Shown here: piece by piece, positions 8,819 through 16,024 of the stretch | How the letters are laid out: every line of letters begins with the position of its first letter | How positions within the stretch are numbered: the first letter of the stretch is position 1 | Assembly (NCBI GenBank): GCA_030696085.1 | Contig: JAUYNL010000059.1 | Coordinates: 1 to 64,000 of the forward strand | Length of the DNA stretch: 64,000 nt | Source: Luteolibacter sp. | Lineage (GTDB): Bacteria > Verrucomicrobiota > Verrucomicrobiia > Verrucomicrobiales > Akkermansiaceae | Reading direction: 5' to 3' | Made by a program: the position numbers and the translations under genes | Notes under the pieces: generated by a model | Database searches by the model: none | Told to the model about the DNA's origin: nothing | The model's input: only the letters and a program-made list of their open reading frames with translations

Positions 8819-9287
8819 GTGCTATTTTTAGGGTTTTGGGGAGATTGTAAGAGGAAGGGAGGAGTGTGGGCGAGGTGCCCACACTCCTAGAATTGGACCT
8901 TATTCGGCCGAGACGCGGACGAAGAGTTTCGGTGCGCCGAGCGGTGCGCCACTGAGGGTGACTACCACGGTTTCAATGTCACCGGTGGTGGTGATGGATT
9001 CGCCGCTGATGGATGCGGGAGCCCAGGCCGACAAATCCGTGGAGGTCTTCACCGTGTAGGCCAGAGGTGTCACGAGTGACAACTTGCGGCGGGTGTAGGT
9101 GAAGGTGCCGGTGGTCTTGTTGAGCGGCACGGTGATCGGATTGGCCGATGAACCGAGCGTGGGATTGAGGCCGAAGGCGTATTCCTGCTGGTTCGTCAGG
9201 CCGTCGTTGTCCAGGTCGGCGGCGGGGTTGGTGACAATCGCCGGCAGATAAGTGGCGGCCCAGGTGTCGTAGTCGCTGCCGCTGACC
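8754..9287 (-). repeat. Long direct repeat, copy B
   Basis: This is the second copy of the 530-base unit at 6505-7037. It covers the start of the 6650-8818 gene, the spacer with its hairpin, and the 3' end of the 8900-12325 gene. Similarity stops abruptly after the codons for the GSDYDTW region on one side and the leader on the other. Confidence 0.8.
8860..8888 (-). terminator. Hairpin terminator after the 8900-12325 gene
   Basis: The same 12-base-pair stem as at 6612-6640 with a different 5-base loop (GAGGT on the plus strand), 11 bases past the TAA stop at 8900-8902. It is followed on the minus strand by CCTTCC and then a less T-rich stretch than copy A, so it may terminate less well. Confidence 0.55.
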
Positions 9288-12200
9288 TGCGAAAGCAGGG
9301 CTTGGGTGGCGTTGTAGGTCACGGCATAACCGGAAGGTAGCCCGACCACGCTGGCAAAGGTGCCGGTGAGACCGCTGGTGCTCTCGGCAATCACGTAGGA
9401 TGGCTGGGTCAGTCCGGCACCGATCGGGGCGACGTTGAGAGTGGCCCCGCTGAGGTTGAGCGTGGCGGAGTCAACCAGCAGCAGGTCGTTGTTCGTGCCG
9501 TCGATTTCCACGGCGAGGGTGCCGGTGAGGGTGGTGGCACCGGCGATTAATTGGCCAATCCCACCGCTGCCCGGAGAGATCGTGCCGGCGGAGGTGACGG
9601 TACTGGAGATCGTGCCGGTTCCTTGAAGGCTGCCGCCGCTGGCGACGCTGATGCCGCCGACGGGAGTGATGGTGCCGTTGACTTCCAGAGTGCCACCGCT
9701 GGTCACATTGATCGCGCTGGGGCTGATGGAACCGATCACTTCCAGAGTTCCCTCGGCGACGTTGAGCACGCCGCTATGGGTCTTGGCGGTGGAGAAGACC
9801 GCTTTGCCGGGACCTTCCTTGGTGACGTCGGACGAGCCGACGATATCACCGGTGAAATCCACGGTGCCGCCGGTAGCGGCGGTGAGCGTGAGGTTCCTGG
9901 ACAAGCTCACGAGGCCGGAGAAGGTCGAGGCATGGGCGGAATTGCCGCCGAGGATGCTCTTGCCGGTGGACTGGTTGTTGGTAACGTCGATATCGCGGGC
10001 CACGGTGTAGGCGCCGTTGGTGAGCAATGACACGGTGGGCTGGGTCACGTCCGCGGCGAACACCTGCGGAGCGAAACCGGCGACAGTCGTCGAAGCGACG
10101 CTATCAATGATAAAGCTGGCGGTGGAGGACACCGGGAGCAGATAGAAATCCTTGTTGGCGTTTTGGGTGCCGTTGGTCACATGGACGCGCATGCCTTGAT
10201 TGGCCAGGATTTCCGCGGACTCATCCAGGGTTGAAACGCGGGTCCAGGTTTTGGCGGCGGTGTCCACGACATACACGCCGTTGCGGTTGGTATCGAAGTT
10301 GCAATCCTTGACCAGCACCGTGTTGCCGGTGACCAGGGTCGCACCATCCAGGATTCCGGCTTGAGCGGCATTATCGAAGGTGAACTTGGTGAAGGTGGTC
10401 ACACCATCGCCCGCAGTCCAAGCTGCGGCATTGCCGCCGGCTTTTTGCGGATAGATATTGCCAAAAGTAGCGGCATCCACGGTGATTTGTGATGGCACGA
10501 CGTCACCGAGGCTGACCGCGCTGGTGGCGGAGCCCAGGGCACCGCCGCCGGCCGAGAGTTTCACGTTCACGCCGATGGCTCCGGTGGTGGGGAGCGACAG
10601 GGTGATCTGCTTGGTGCCGGAATCGATGGCGGTGATGCGGGTGCCGGGAGCGACGTTGGCCACGCCGTTGGCCAGCGCCTGGCCGACGCTCAGGCCGGCG
10701 GGAATGGTGGTCACCGTCAGGGTGGTGGCACCGGTGCTGGCGGCCACCGCATTGTTGAGGATGAGGGGCGTTGCGGACGGGGCATCGCTACCTAGCAGGA
10801 CCGTGCCGGCACGCACCACGGTCTTGCCGTAATATGTGTTCACCCCGTTGACCTGGAAGCTGCCGGATCCGTGATAGACCACGCCTAGCGCGGCTTCGGT
10901 GAGAAGATTGAGCGGACTGCTGCCGCCATTAGTGACCCTGAAATCCTGGATCGCGCCGTTGAAGATGGCCGTGCCGCCATGCGAGGCATCATTGATGAAG
11001 CCGGTGACCGGACGGAGCCAGCAACGTTCCTGTCCGCCGCTTTCGGTATAGATATTGCCGTTGAAGGTCACGCTCTCGGTGTTGGCGGCGGTGGGCAGCA
11101 GGCCGACCATCCGGTAGCCCGGCTGGGATTTGATCTGGCCGTTGAGATAGTTGTTGGTGAACGTCCACACATCGGCATTGACGGTTCCCGCCGCCGGGGT
11201 GGCGTATAGTCCCGAGTTGCTGGTTGGAACATTGGCGTTCCAGTCCCCGATGCCGACACCCAGCGCGTTGTTGATTCCAAGGGCGGTGGCGCTGTTGGCC
11301 ACCAAGGCACCGCTACGCAGGCTGAAGAGGAATTTCTGGTGGGCGACGTCGTTGCTGTCAATGGTCAGGCCGCTGTTGTCACCGGACAGCACATAAGCGC
11401 CGGGGTTCGCGGCGTTGAGCACGCTCTGATTGGAACCACCGGCGGTCTTGCCGAGCAGGTTGCCGCTCAGATTGCCGGTGAAGTTGAGCGTGTTGTAGGC
11501 GTAGCCGTAAAGGCCACCGCCCATGTTGGTCTGAATGATGGCGCGGTTGTTGGTGGAGGCGACGAAGTTCTTGAACTCGAGGTTGCTGGCCACGCTGTTG
11601 TTGAGACCCGATGTGCCGTTGAAGTTGAGCGTGACGTTTTGGAGCGTGTCGTTGTTGTCGATGACGAGCTTGGCGGCGCGATCAAAGGAACCGGCACGGA
11701 CGGTACTGAAGGTCAACGTGTTGCCCAATGTGCCGTCGGTGTTTTTGAGATAGAAGGTGCCGGCGTGGGTGGTGGTATAGGCAGCATCGAAGAGGATGGT
11801 CTTGTTGTTGCTGGTGCCGGTGTCGAAGGTCAGCACGTCGGCGGCACTGTCGGCGACGAGGTTGCCGCGGAAGGTCAGGTTTTGGGCCTTGAGCGCCCAG
11901 GTCTGGCTGCCTGCGGTGGTGATGGTGCCGCCCACGGGGCTGTTGAAGGTGATGGTGGCCGGGTTGCCACTGTTGTTGGTGAAGCCACCGGTGCCGATGC
12001 TCAGGTTGGTGGTGGCCAGTCCGTTGGCCAGGGTGTAGATGCCTTCGTTAAACACCAGGCTCTTGATGCCGCCACTGCCGGTGGTGTTCCAATCGGCATC
12101 CACTTTCGTGGTGAGGGTGAACCCTGGGTTGCCGATGTCCTGGATGGAGATGTCCGCAGTGCCGTCTCCCGGTGGCACGCCGAGGTCCCAATTCGCCGCA

Positions 12201-12325
12201 TCGCTCCAAATTCCGAGAGCGGTGGTATCGGTCCATATGAATGGAGCTGCGTGGGCGGAGGTGAGGGTGGCGGCGGAGAGCGCGATCTGGCTCAGACGGG
12301 ACAGGCGGTTGAATGAAGGTTTCAC
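8900..12325 (-). CDS. Large autotransporter-associated beta-strand repeat protein
   Basis: The protein has 1141 residues when read from GTG at 12325, where the shared leader KPSFNRLSRLSQIALSAAT begins; the frame upstream of that GTG (to 12739) is low-complexity antisense of the response regulator and is not believable. The signal peptide ends near HAAPF. The body is beta-solenoid sequence with repeat units around FSTAKTHSGVLNVAEGTLEV and NGVNTYYGKTVVRAGTVLLGSDAPS. A region near the middle (TKFTFDNAAQAGILDGATLVTGNTVLVKDCNFDTNRNGVYVVD) resembles phage tail-fibre beta domains. The C-terminal 125 residues are the DxDxDG module shared with the 6650-8818 protein. It lies downstream of the two-component genes and may be controlled by them. 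Function unknown; a surface polymer or adhesin is a guess. Confidence 0.82.
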   Translation of the reverse strand: MKPSFNRLSRLSQIALSAATLTSAHAAPFIWTDTTALGIWSDAANWDLGVPPGDGTADISIQDIGNPGFTLTTKVDADWNTTGSGGIKSLVFNEGIYTLANGLATTNLSIGTGGFTNNSGNPATITFNSPVGGTITTAGSQTWALKAQNLTFRGNLVADSAADVLTFDTGTSNNKTILFDAAYTTTHAGTFYLKNTDGTLGNTLTFSTVRAGSFDRAAKLVIDNNDTLQNVTLNFNGTSGLNNSVASNLEFKNFVASTNNRAIIQTNMGGGLYGYAYNTLNFTGNLSGNLLGKTAGGSNQSVLNAANPGAYVLSGDNSGLTIDSNDVAHQKFLFSLRSGALVANSATALGINNALGVGIGDWNANVPTSNSGLYATPAAGTVNADVWTFTNNYLNGQIKSQPGYRMVGLLPTAANTESVTFNGNIYTESGGQERCWLRPVTGFINDASHGGTAIFNGAIQDFRVTNGGSSPLNLLTEAALGVVYHGSGSFQVNGVNTYYGKTVVRAGTVLLGSDAPSATPLILNNAVAASTGATTLTVTTIPAGLSVGQALANGVANVAPGTRITAIDSGTKQITLSLPTTGAIGVNVKLSAGGGALGSATSAVSLGDVVPSQITVDAATFGNIYPQKAGGNAAAWTAGDGVTTFTKFTFDNAAQAGILDGATLVTGNTVLVKDCNFDTNRNGVYVVDTAAKTWTRVSTLDESAEILANQGMRVHVTNGTQNANKDFYLLPVSSTASFIIDSVASTTVAGFAPQVFAADVTQPTVSLLTNGAYTVARDIDVTNNQSTGKSILGGNSAHASTFSGLVSLSRNLTLTAATGGTVDFTGDIVGSSDVTKEGPGKAVFSTAKTHSGVLNVAEGTLEVIGSISPSAINVTSGGTLEVNGTITPVGGISVASGGSLQGTGTISSTVTSAGTISPGSGGIGQLIAGATTLTGTLAVEIDGTNNDLLLVDSATLNLSGATLNVAPIGAGLTQPSYVIAESTSGLTGTFASVVGLPSGYAVTYNATQALLSQVSGSDYDTWAATYLPAIVTNPAADLDNDGLTNQQEYAFGLNPTLGSSANPITVPLNKTTGTFTYTRRKLSLVTPLAYTVKTSTDLSAWAPASISGESITTTGDIETVVVTLSGAPLGAPKLFVRVSAE
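12276..12325 (-). repeat. Export-module repeat, copy 4
   Basis: The first 50 coding bases of the largest surface protein match those of the three other family members. Here the codon before KPSFNR is GTG instead of ATG, a one-base change that would lower initiation if the module is otherwise the same. Confidence 0.65.
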
Positions 12326-12436
12326 GGAGGTTGTTTTGGATTTTTGGGTTTCAGATTGTGGAGGAATCGAGCAGGGAAAAGTGCTCCATTCACGATGAAA
12401 CACTGCCGCAAGATCGCGGTTTTTGAAAATTCGTCT

Positions 12437-12454
12437 ATTGGCCGATCGGCCAAT
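12437..12454. promoter_or_regulatory. Perfect 18-base palindrome after the response regulator gene
   Basis: The sequence ATTGGCCGATCGGCCAAT is its own reverse complement and sits 7 bases past the response regulator stop and 112 bases before the GTG of the large surface gene. It is preceded by TTCGTC. A near copy with the same TTCGTC prefix lies at 13153-13175 inside the last codons of the histidine kinase gene. It could be an operator for a dimeric regulator acting on the surface-protein gene, or a terminator stem for the regulator mRNA. Confidence 0.45.
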
Positions 12455-12461
12455 CGGGAGA

Positions 12462-13085
12462 TCAAACCTTGAGCAAGCCGCGCTCGAAGCCTCGAGCGAC
12501 GGCTTCAGCGCGGTCGGCGGCTTCGAGTTTGGCAAGCAGGGCGGCGACGTGGGCTTTGGCGGTGCGTTCGGCGATTCCGAGCAGGCGTCCGATTTCGGCA
12601 TTGGTGAAGCCTTGGCGGATGAGGCCGAGGACTTCGATTTCGCGGCGCGAGAGGATGCCGTGCGGGGTCTCGGTGGCGAGCAGGCGGGCGACGTGTTCGC
12701 CGATGGGGCGGCCCCCGGCATGGACCGCGCGGATGGCATCTACGAGTTCGGCGCGGCGGATGTTTTTGGTGACATAGCCGCAGGCACCGGCTTGGAGCGA
12801 GTGCTGGATGTCCTCGTGTGCCTCTGAGGAAGTGAGCATGAGGACCCGGGCTTCGGGAAACTCGGCGTGCAGGAGGCGCAGCGTTTCGATGCCGTCCGTG
12901 CCGGTGAGGCTGAGGTCGAGCAGCGTGACATCGGGGCGGTGCTGCCGCCACAATTGCCGGGCGGTATCCCCATCGTCCGCCTCGGCGACCACGGTGATGC
13001 CGGGTTCGAAATTCAACAGGTTGGCCAATCCAGCACGCAGGACCGCGTGATCGTCAACCAGCATGAGGCGAATGGGTAGGGACAC
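12462..13085 (-). CDS. NarL/FixJ-type response regulator
   Basis: The protein has 207 residues. The receiver domain (residues 5-120) has the acidic pair D11-D12, the phosphoacceptor D57 in LLDLSLTGTDG, T/S in VLMLTSS and the conserved Lys in YVTKN. The C-terminal LuxR-type helix-turn-helix (about residues 143-203) reads LSRREIEVLGLIRQGFTNAEIGRLLGIAERTAKAHVAALLAKL. It is encoded 48 bases after the histidine kinase and in the same direction, so the two form one transcript. Targets are unknown. The palindrome just past its stop and the adjacent large surface-protein gene are the nearest candidates. Confidence 0.93.
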   Translation of the reverse strand: MSLPIRLMLVDDHAVLRAGLANLLNFEPGITVVAEADDGDTARQLWRQHRPDVTLLDLSLTGTDGIETLRLLHAEFPEARVLMLTSSEAHEDIQHSLQAGACGYVTKNIRRAELVDAIRAVHAGGRPIGEHVARLLATETPHGILSRREIEVLGLIRQGFTNAEIGRLLGIAERTAKAHVAALLAKLEAADRAEAVARGFERGLLKV

Positions 13086-13133
13086 GGTGGAAACAAGGGT
13101 GCGTTGGTGAGGAGACGTGGTGCGAAGAAATCC

Positions 13134-15425
13134 CTATCCTGCGGGTGGCGGTTCGTCGATTGGCCGATCGGTCAAATCTTCATCGTAGGAGCGGAGTGGG
13201 ATTTCCGCGTGGACGGTAGTGCCTTGGCCAGGTGCGCTCTGGATGTGGAAGGAGCCGGAGAGCCGGTCCATGCGTTCACGCATTCCGAGCAGGCCGAAGT
13301 GGCCGTCGGCGGCGGTTTGCTGGGTACCGGGGTTGAAGCCGGAGCCGTCGTCACGGACGGTGAGGGAAATGCGATCCGGGTGTGGCAAGGAGCGGAGTTC
13401 GAGGGTGACGGTGCGTGGTGCGGCGTGTTTGAGGGCGTTGTGGAGGGCTTCCTGGGCGACGAGGAGCAGGTTGCCGGCGATGAAATCAGGCACACGGGGG
13501 AAATCCGGATCGGTTTTGATTTCGATTTGGGTTTCGCGGCCCGTGCCGAGTCGGCTGGCGATCATGGTGAGAGCCTCGGGGATCGACATGCCATCGAGCG
13601 GCATGCTGCGGAGGGTCCAGACGGAGTTTCGCAATTCATCGACGGCGTGGTCGAGCATGCGGCGGGCGAAGGCGAGGTGGACGGGTGGTTTGCCATGGGG
13701 CGCGGGGGTTTCGGCTTCGGCCTCGCAGGCTTCGAGTTGGAAACCGAGGCCACCCATGGTTTGGAGCAGGGTGTCATGGAGGTTGGCGGCGAGAAGGTTG
13801 CGCTCGCGCAGGGTGGCTTGGAACTCGACGGCGGCATCGCGGCGGGCGCTCATTTCCTTCGCCAGCAGGCGGGTTTTCCGGTGTACCTGGCGTTTCAACT
13901 GGAGGCTCCAGAAAATGACTGCGGCGAGGAGGAGGGCCACCACACCTAACAGCCCCGCGAGTCGGCGGGCCGTCCACCATGACGGGGCTTGGATCACCGA
14001 GACATCCTGGGCACCGCGCAGGATCAGATCCATCTGGGTGGGCCAACGGCGGAAACTGCTCTCCTTGTGCGGACCATAGGCGAGCTGCACGAGGCCGGTG
14101 ACTTCGATCTCGCTGCCAGGCCGCAAGGCATCGAGATTCCCGGCGGGGCCGGACAGGAGATTGGCCTGGAGAACGGTGCCGTTGTTTCCCGGGCGTTCGA
14201 GCAACAGCCGGTGTTGCGGCTGCCGGGGACTCACCCCGGCCTGCACTGCAAGCAAGCGTGCGCGAAAGCGCACGAGATGACCGTCGAAATCATGGGGGCG
14301 CGCCATCTGGCCTTTGGAATTGGCCAATTGATTGATGGCGATGATTTCCTCCGGTGTGATGTCAATGGCAGCGGGTGGCACGCCGGAACCGATCTTGAGA
14401 ATGGTGGCATCCCTGAGCATGCCGATCTCGCGGGTCATGTCCACAAAGCCAATGGCCTCGATGCGATCTCCCGGGTTCAGGACGAGAGCCGAGTTGGTCT
14501 CCACGCGCACGGCATTCAAGCCATCCTGCAGATAGAGAAAGGACTCGGGCAGGGAAAATACAACCGTGCCGTGGACTCGGACCCGGTGGGATACGGGCGG
14601 AGCGGGATGAAACGGCTGGAGATCTTCCAGCGAGACCCACGGCACCTTTTCGATCGGCGGAGCGGGTTTCTCGATCACCAGATCCCCTGGCTCATTGGTC
14701 CGGAGATAAGTCATGGTGAACTCCCCGCGAGTGTTGAAATGCGAGCTGGCACTGCCGCGCAGCAGGATCTCAGCATCGACAAGCAGGGCTGGATCCGCGC
14801 ACACGGCGCGGTCGATTTGGGCGATGAAGAACCCCGGATTGGCGTTCAAGAAAAGAGTCCATTTTTCATCATAGTATGACTGGAACCCCTGCACCACGGC
14901 ACGGACCTCGACGCGTCGGGAACATTCGGCGCCCTTGAGAAAACGTGTCCAGTCAGACCGTGTGATCACCGGCACGGGCGCCGGCAGCGGCTTGGTTCCC
15001 AAGAGGCGCAGCGTGTGCGGGAAAATGTTCGGAGCATAGCCACCCTGATTGGTATGCCCTTCCAGCTCGATCTCGAAACCCTCCGTCACCGTGCGGAACA
15101 AGGTCAAATCATCATCACTCACGCGGTGGGCGGTGAACGCCGCGTTTGCGTTCACATAGATGCCGCCGGTATCATCCTGAAGAATGAAATCAATTCCGCC
15201 CGCCCGATACGTAACCACGCCGCGGACACGAACCGGCAAGGCCAGCGCCGCCCGATTTTTCGGCAGGGCGAGAACGTCGGCGATGCGGGTGAGCGGGGCT
15301 GGCGCGGGTTCCTCCGCCACGGTTCGCGTGACGAGCAAACTGGCGGCCACACAGACGACCCATCGCGCGGATCCATGGGCAATGCGGTGACGAAAGGACC
15401 GGGAATTGGGTTTCAGATCGGGCAT
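13134..15425 (-). CDS. Sensor histidine kinase with extracytoplasmic OB-fold-like domains (NarX/DegS-type core)
   Basis: The protein has 763 residues from MPDLKPNSRSF; the upstream frame to 15680 runs into a relict of another gene and is rejected. A signal or membrane segment lies at about residues 20-35. The periplasmic part (40-480) contains two to three beta-barrel-like repeats of the type VRVRGVVTYRAGGIDFILQDDTGGIYV and VRVHGTVVFSLPESFLYLQDGLNAVRV, which resemble OB-fold sensor modules. A membrane span is at about 489-510. The kinase core is HisKA_3 type: phospho-His about H550 in NLHDTLLQTMGG, then a GHKL ATPase with the N box ALHNALKHA, DDGSGF and GHFGLLGMRERM. The partner is the regulator 48 bases downstream. 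The ligand is unknown. Confidence 0.9.
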   Translation of the reverse strand: MPDLKPNSRSFRHRIAHGSARWVVCVAASLLVTRTVAEEPAPAPLTRIADVLALPKNRAALALPVRVRGVVTYRAGGIDFILQDDTGGIYVNANAAFTAHRVSDDDLTLFRTVTEGFEIELEGHTNQGGYAPNIFPHTLRLLGTKPLPAPVPVITRSDWTRFLKGAECSRRVEVRAVVQGFQSYYDEKWTLFLNANPGFFIAQIDRAVCADPALLVDAEILLRGSASSHFNTRGEFTMTYLRTNEPGDLVIEKPAPPIEKVPWVSLEDLQPFHPAPPVSHRVRVHGTVVFSLPESFLYLQDGLNAVRVETNSALVLNPGDRIEAIGFVDMTREIGMLRDATILKIGSGVPPAAIDITPEEIIAINQLANSKGQMARPHDFDGHLVRFRARLLAVQAGVSPRQPQHRLLLERPGNNGTVLQANLLSGPAGNLDALRPGSEIEVTGLVQLAYGPHKESSFRRWPTQMDLILRGAQDVSVIQAPSWWTARRLAGLLGVVALLLAAVIFWSLQLKRQVHRKTRLLAKEMSARRDAAVEFQATLRERNLLAANLHDTLLQTMGGLGFQLEACEAEAETPAPHGKPPVHLAFARRMLDHAVDELRNSVWTLRSMPLDGMSIPEALTMIASRLGTGRETQIEIKTDPDFPRVPDFIAGNLLLVAQEALHNALKHAAPRTVTLELRSLPHPDRISLTVRDDGSGFNPGTQQTAADGHFGLLGMRERMDRLSGSFHIQSAPGQGTTVHAEIPLRSYDEDLTDRPIDEPPPAG
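13153..13175. repeat. Second copy of the TTCGTC-palindrome element
   Basis: The bases GATTGGCCGATCGGTCAA preceded by TTCGTC match the element at 12431-12453 with two differences, one of which breaks the palindrome. This copy encodes the last residues of the kinase (LTDRPIDE), so it is under coding constraint, whereas the copy at 12437 is noncoding. Confidence 0.45.
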
Positions 15426-15504
15426 GGGTTGTGGATCTCGCGGGGAAACGAGCGGTATCCTGCGTGAAATCGCCACCTTGTCCATTTCGAATGCCGGAGG
15501 CCCG

Positions 15505-15640
15505 TTTCCCAGCCTGAAGCATCGTTCGAAACAGTGCCGAAGGTGAAGTCGCCACCTGTCGGACCGACTCTGAAATTGCTGCAAGTCAAATCGGAGGAAA
15601 CCACGCCGGCGCCACTTCAAAGGCCAGCCCGGTCCGTGGT
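15505..15640 (-). pseudogene. Relict of a PEP-CTERM beta-strand repeat gene (C-terminal part)
   Basis: This stretch aligns at the DNA level with 4650-4770, the region before the PEP-CTERM tail of the 4566-6569 gene. The minus-strand reading GVVSSDLTCSNFRVGPTGGDFTFGTVSND corresponds to GVVSSGLTYSNLASGPTSGEFIVGTSSN of the paralogue, and an in-frame TGA follows the preceding AGL. Neither the upstream body nor the PEP-CTERM tail remains. It shows that the family once extended past the two-component genes. Confidence 0.6.
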
Positions 15641-15882
15641 GGATTTGCAGCATCTGACGACACGAATTCCAGAATCGCATTCAAATAGTGATCATATCAG
15701 TGGCTGGGCATTGAATGAATTCCATGGGATGAAACCATAGGCTTGCCAGGTTTGCCGCATCTCGGAATAACAGGGCCAGAAAATGCACCGGACATATATG
15801 GCGGATGCAGGCCAAACCGTAGCAACTAATTTCAGAAATTCCCGGCAACTGGCAGGTATCGGAAATTTCTCCACAAAAAAAA

Positions 15883-15911
15883 TTGACACTCCCGCAAAAA
15901 ACCGCTCTTGC
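15883..15911 (+). promoter_or_regulatory. Candidate promoter of the first lyase-lectin gene
   Basis: TTGACA at 15883-15888 is followed after 17 bases by TCTTGC. The same arrangement (TTGACG, 17 bases, TTTTAC) stands before the paralogue at 18441-18469, and the spacer and flanks share CAAAAA and CGCT blocks. The -35 element is good and the -10 is weak. The assignment rests on the conservation between the two copies. The rest of 15641-16024 shows nothing clear. Confidence 0.35.
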
Positions 15912-16024
15912 CCTCGTCCACTCGACGGAATGCGTGCGTCCTGTGATATCGATGCATCCGAATCTGACTGATGATATGACTTGAGCTACAGGCAAAGGAA
16001 CCAACAGAAATATCCGCAAAACCC

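Noticed and set aside
12326-12739. N-terminal extension of the 8900-12325 protein up to 12739
   Set aside because: It overlaps the response regulator on the same strand in another frame and is low-complexity Ser/Pro/Ala; the conserved leader starts at 12325.
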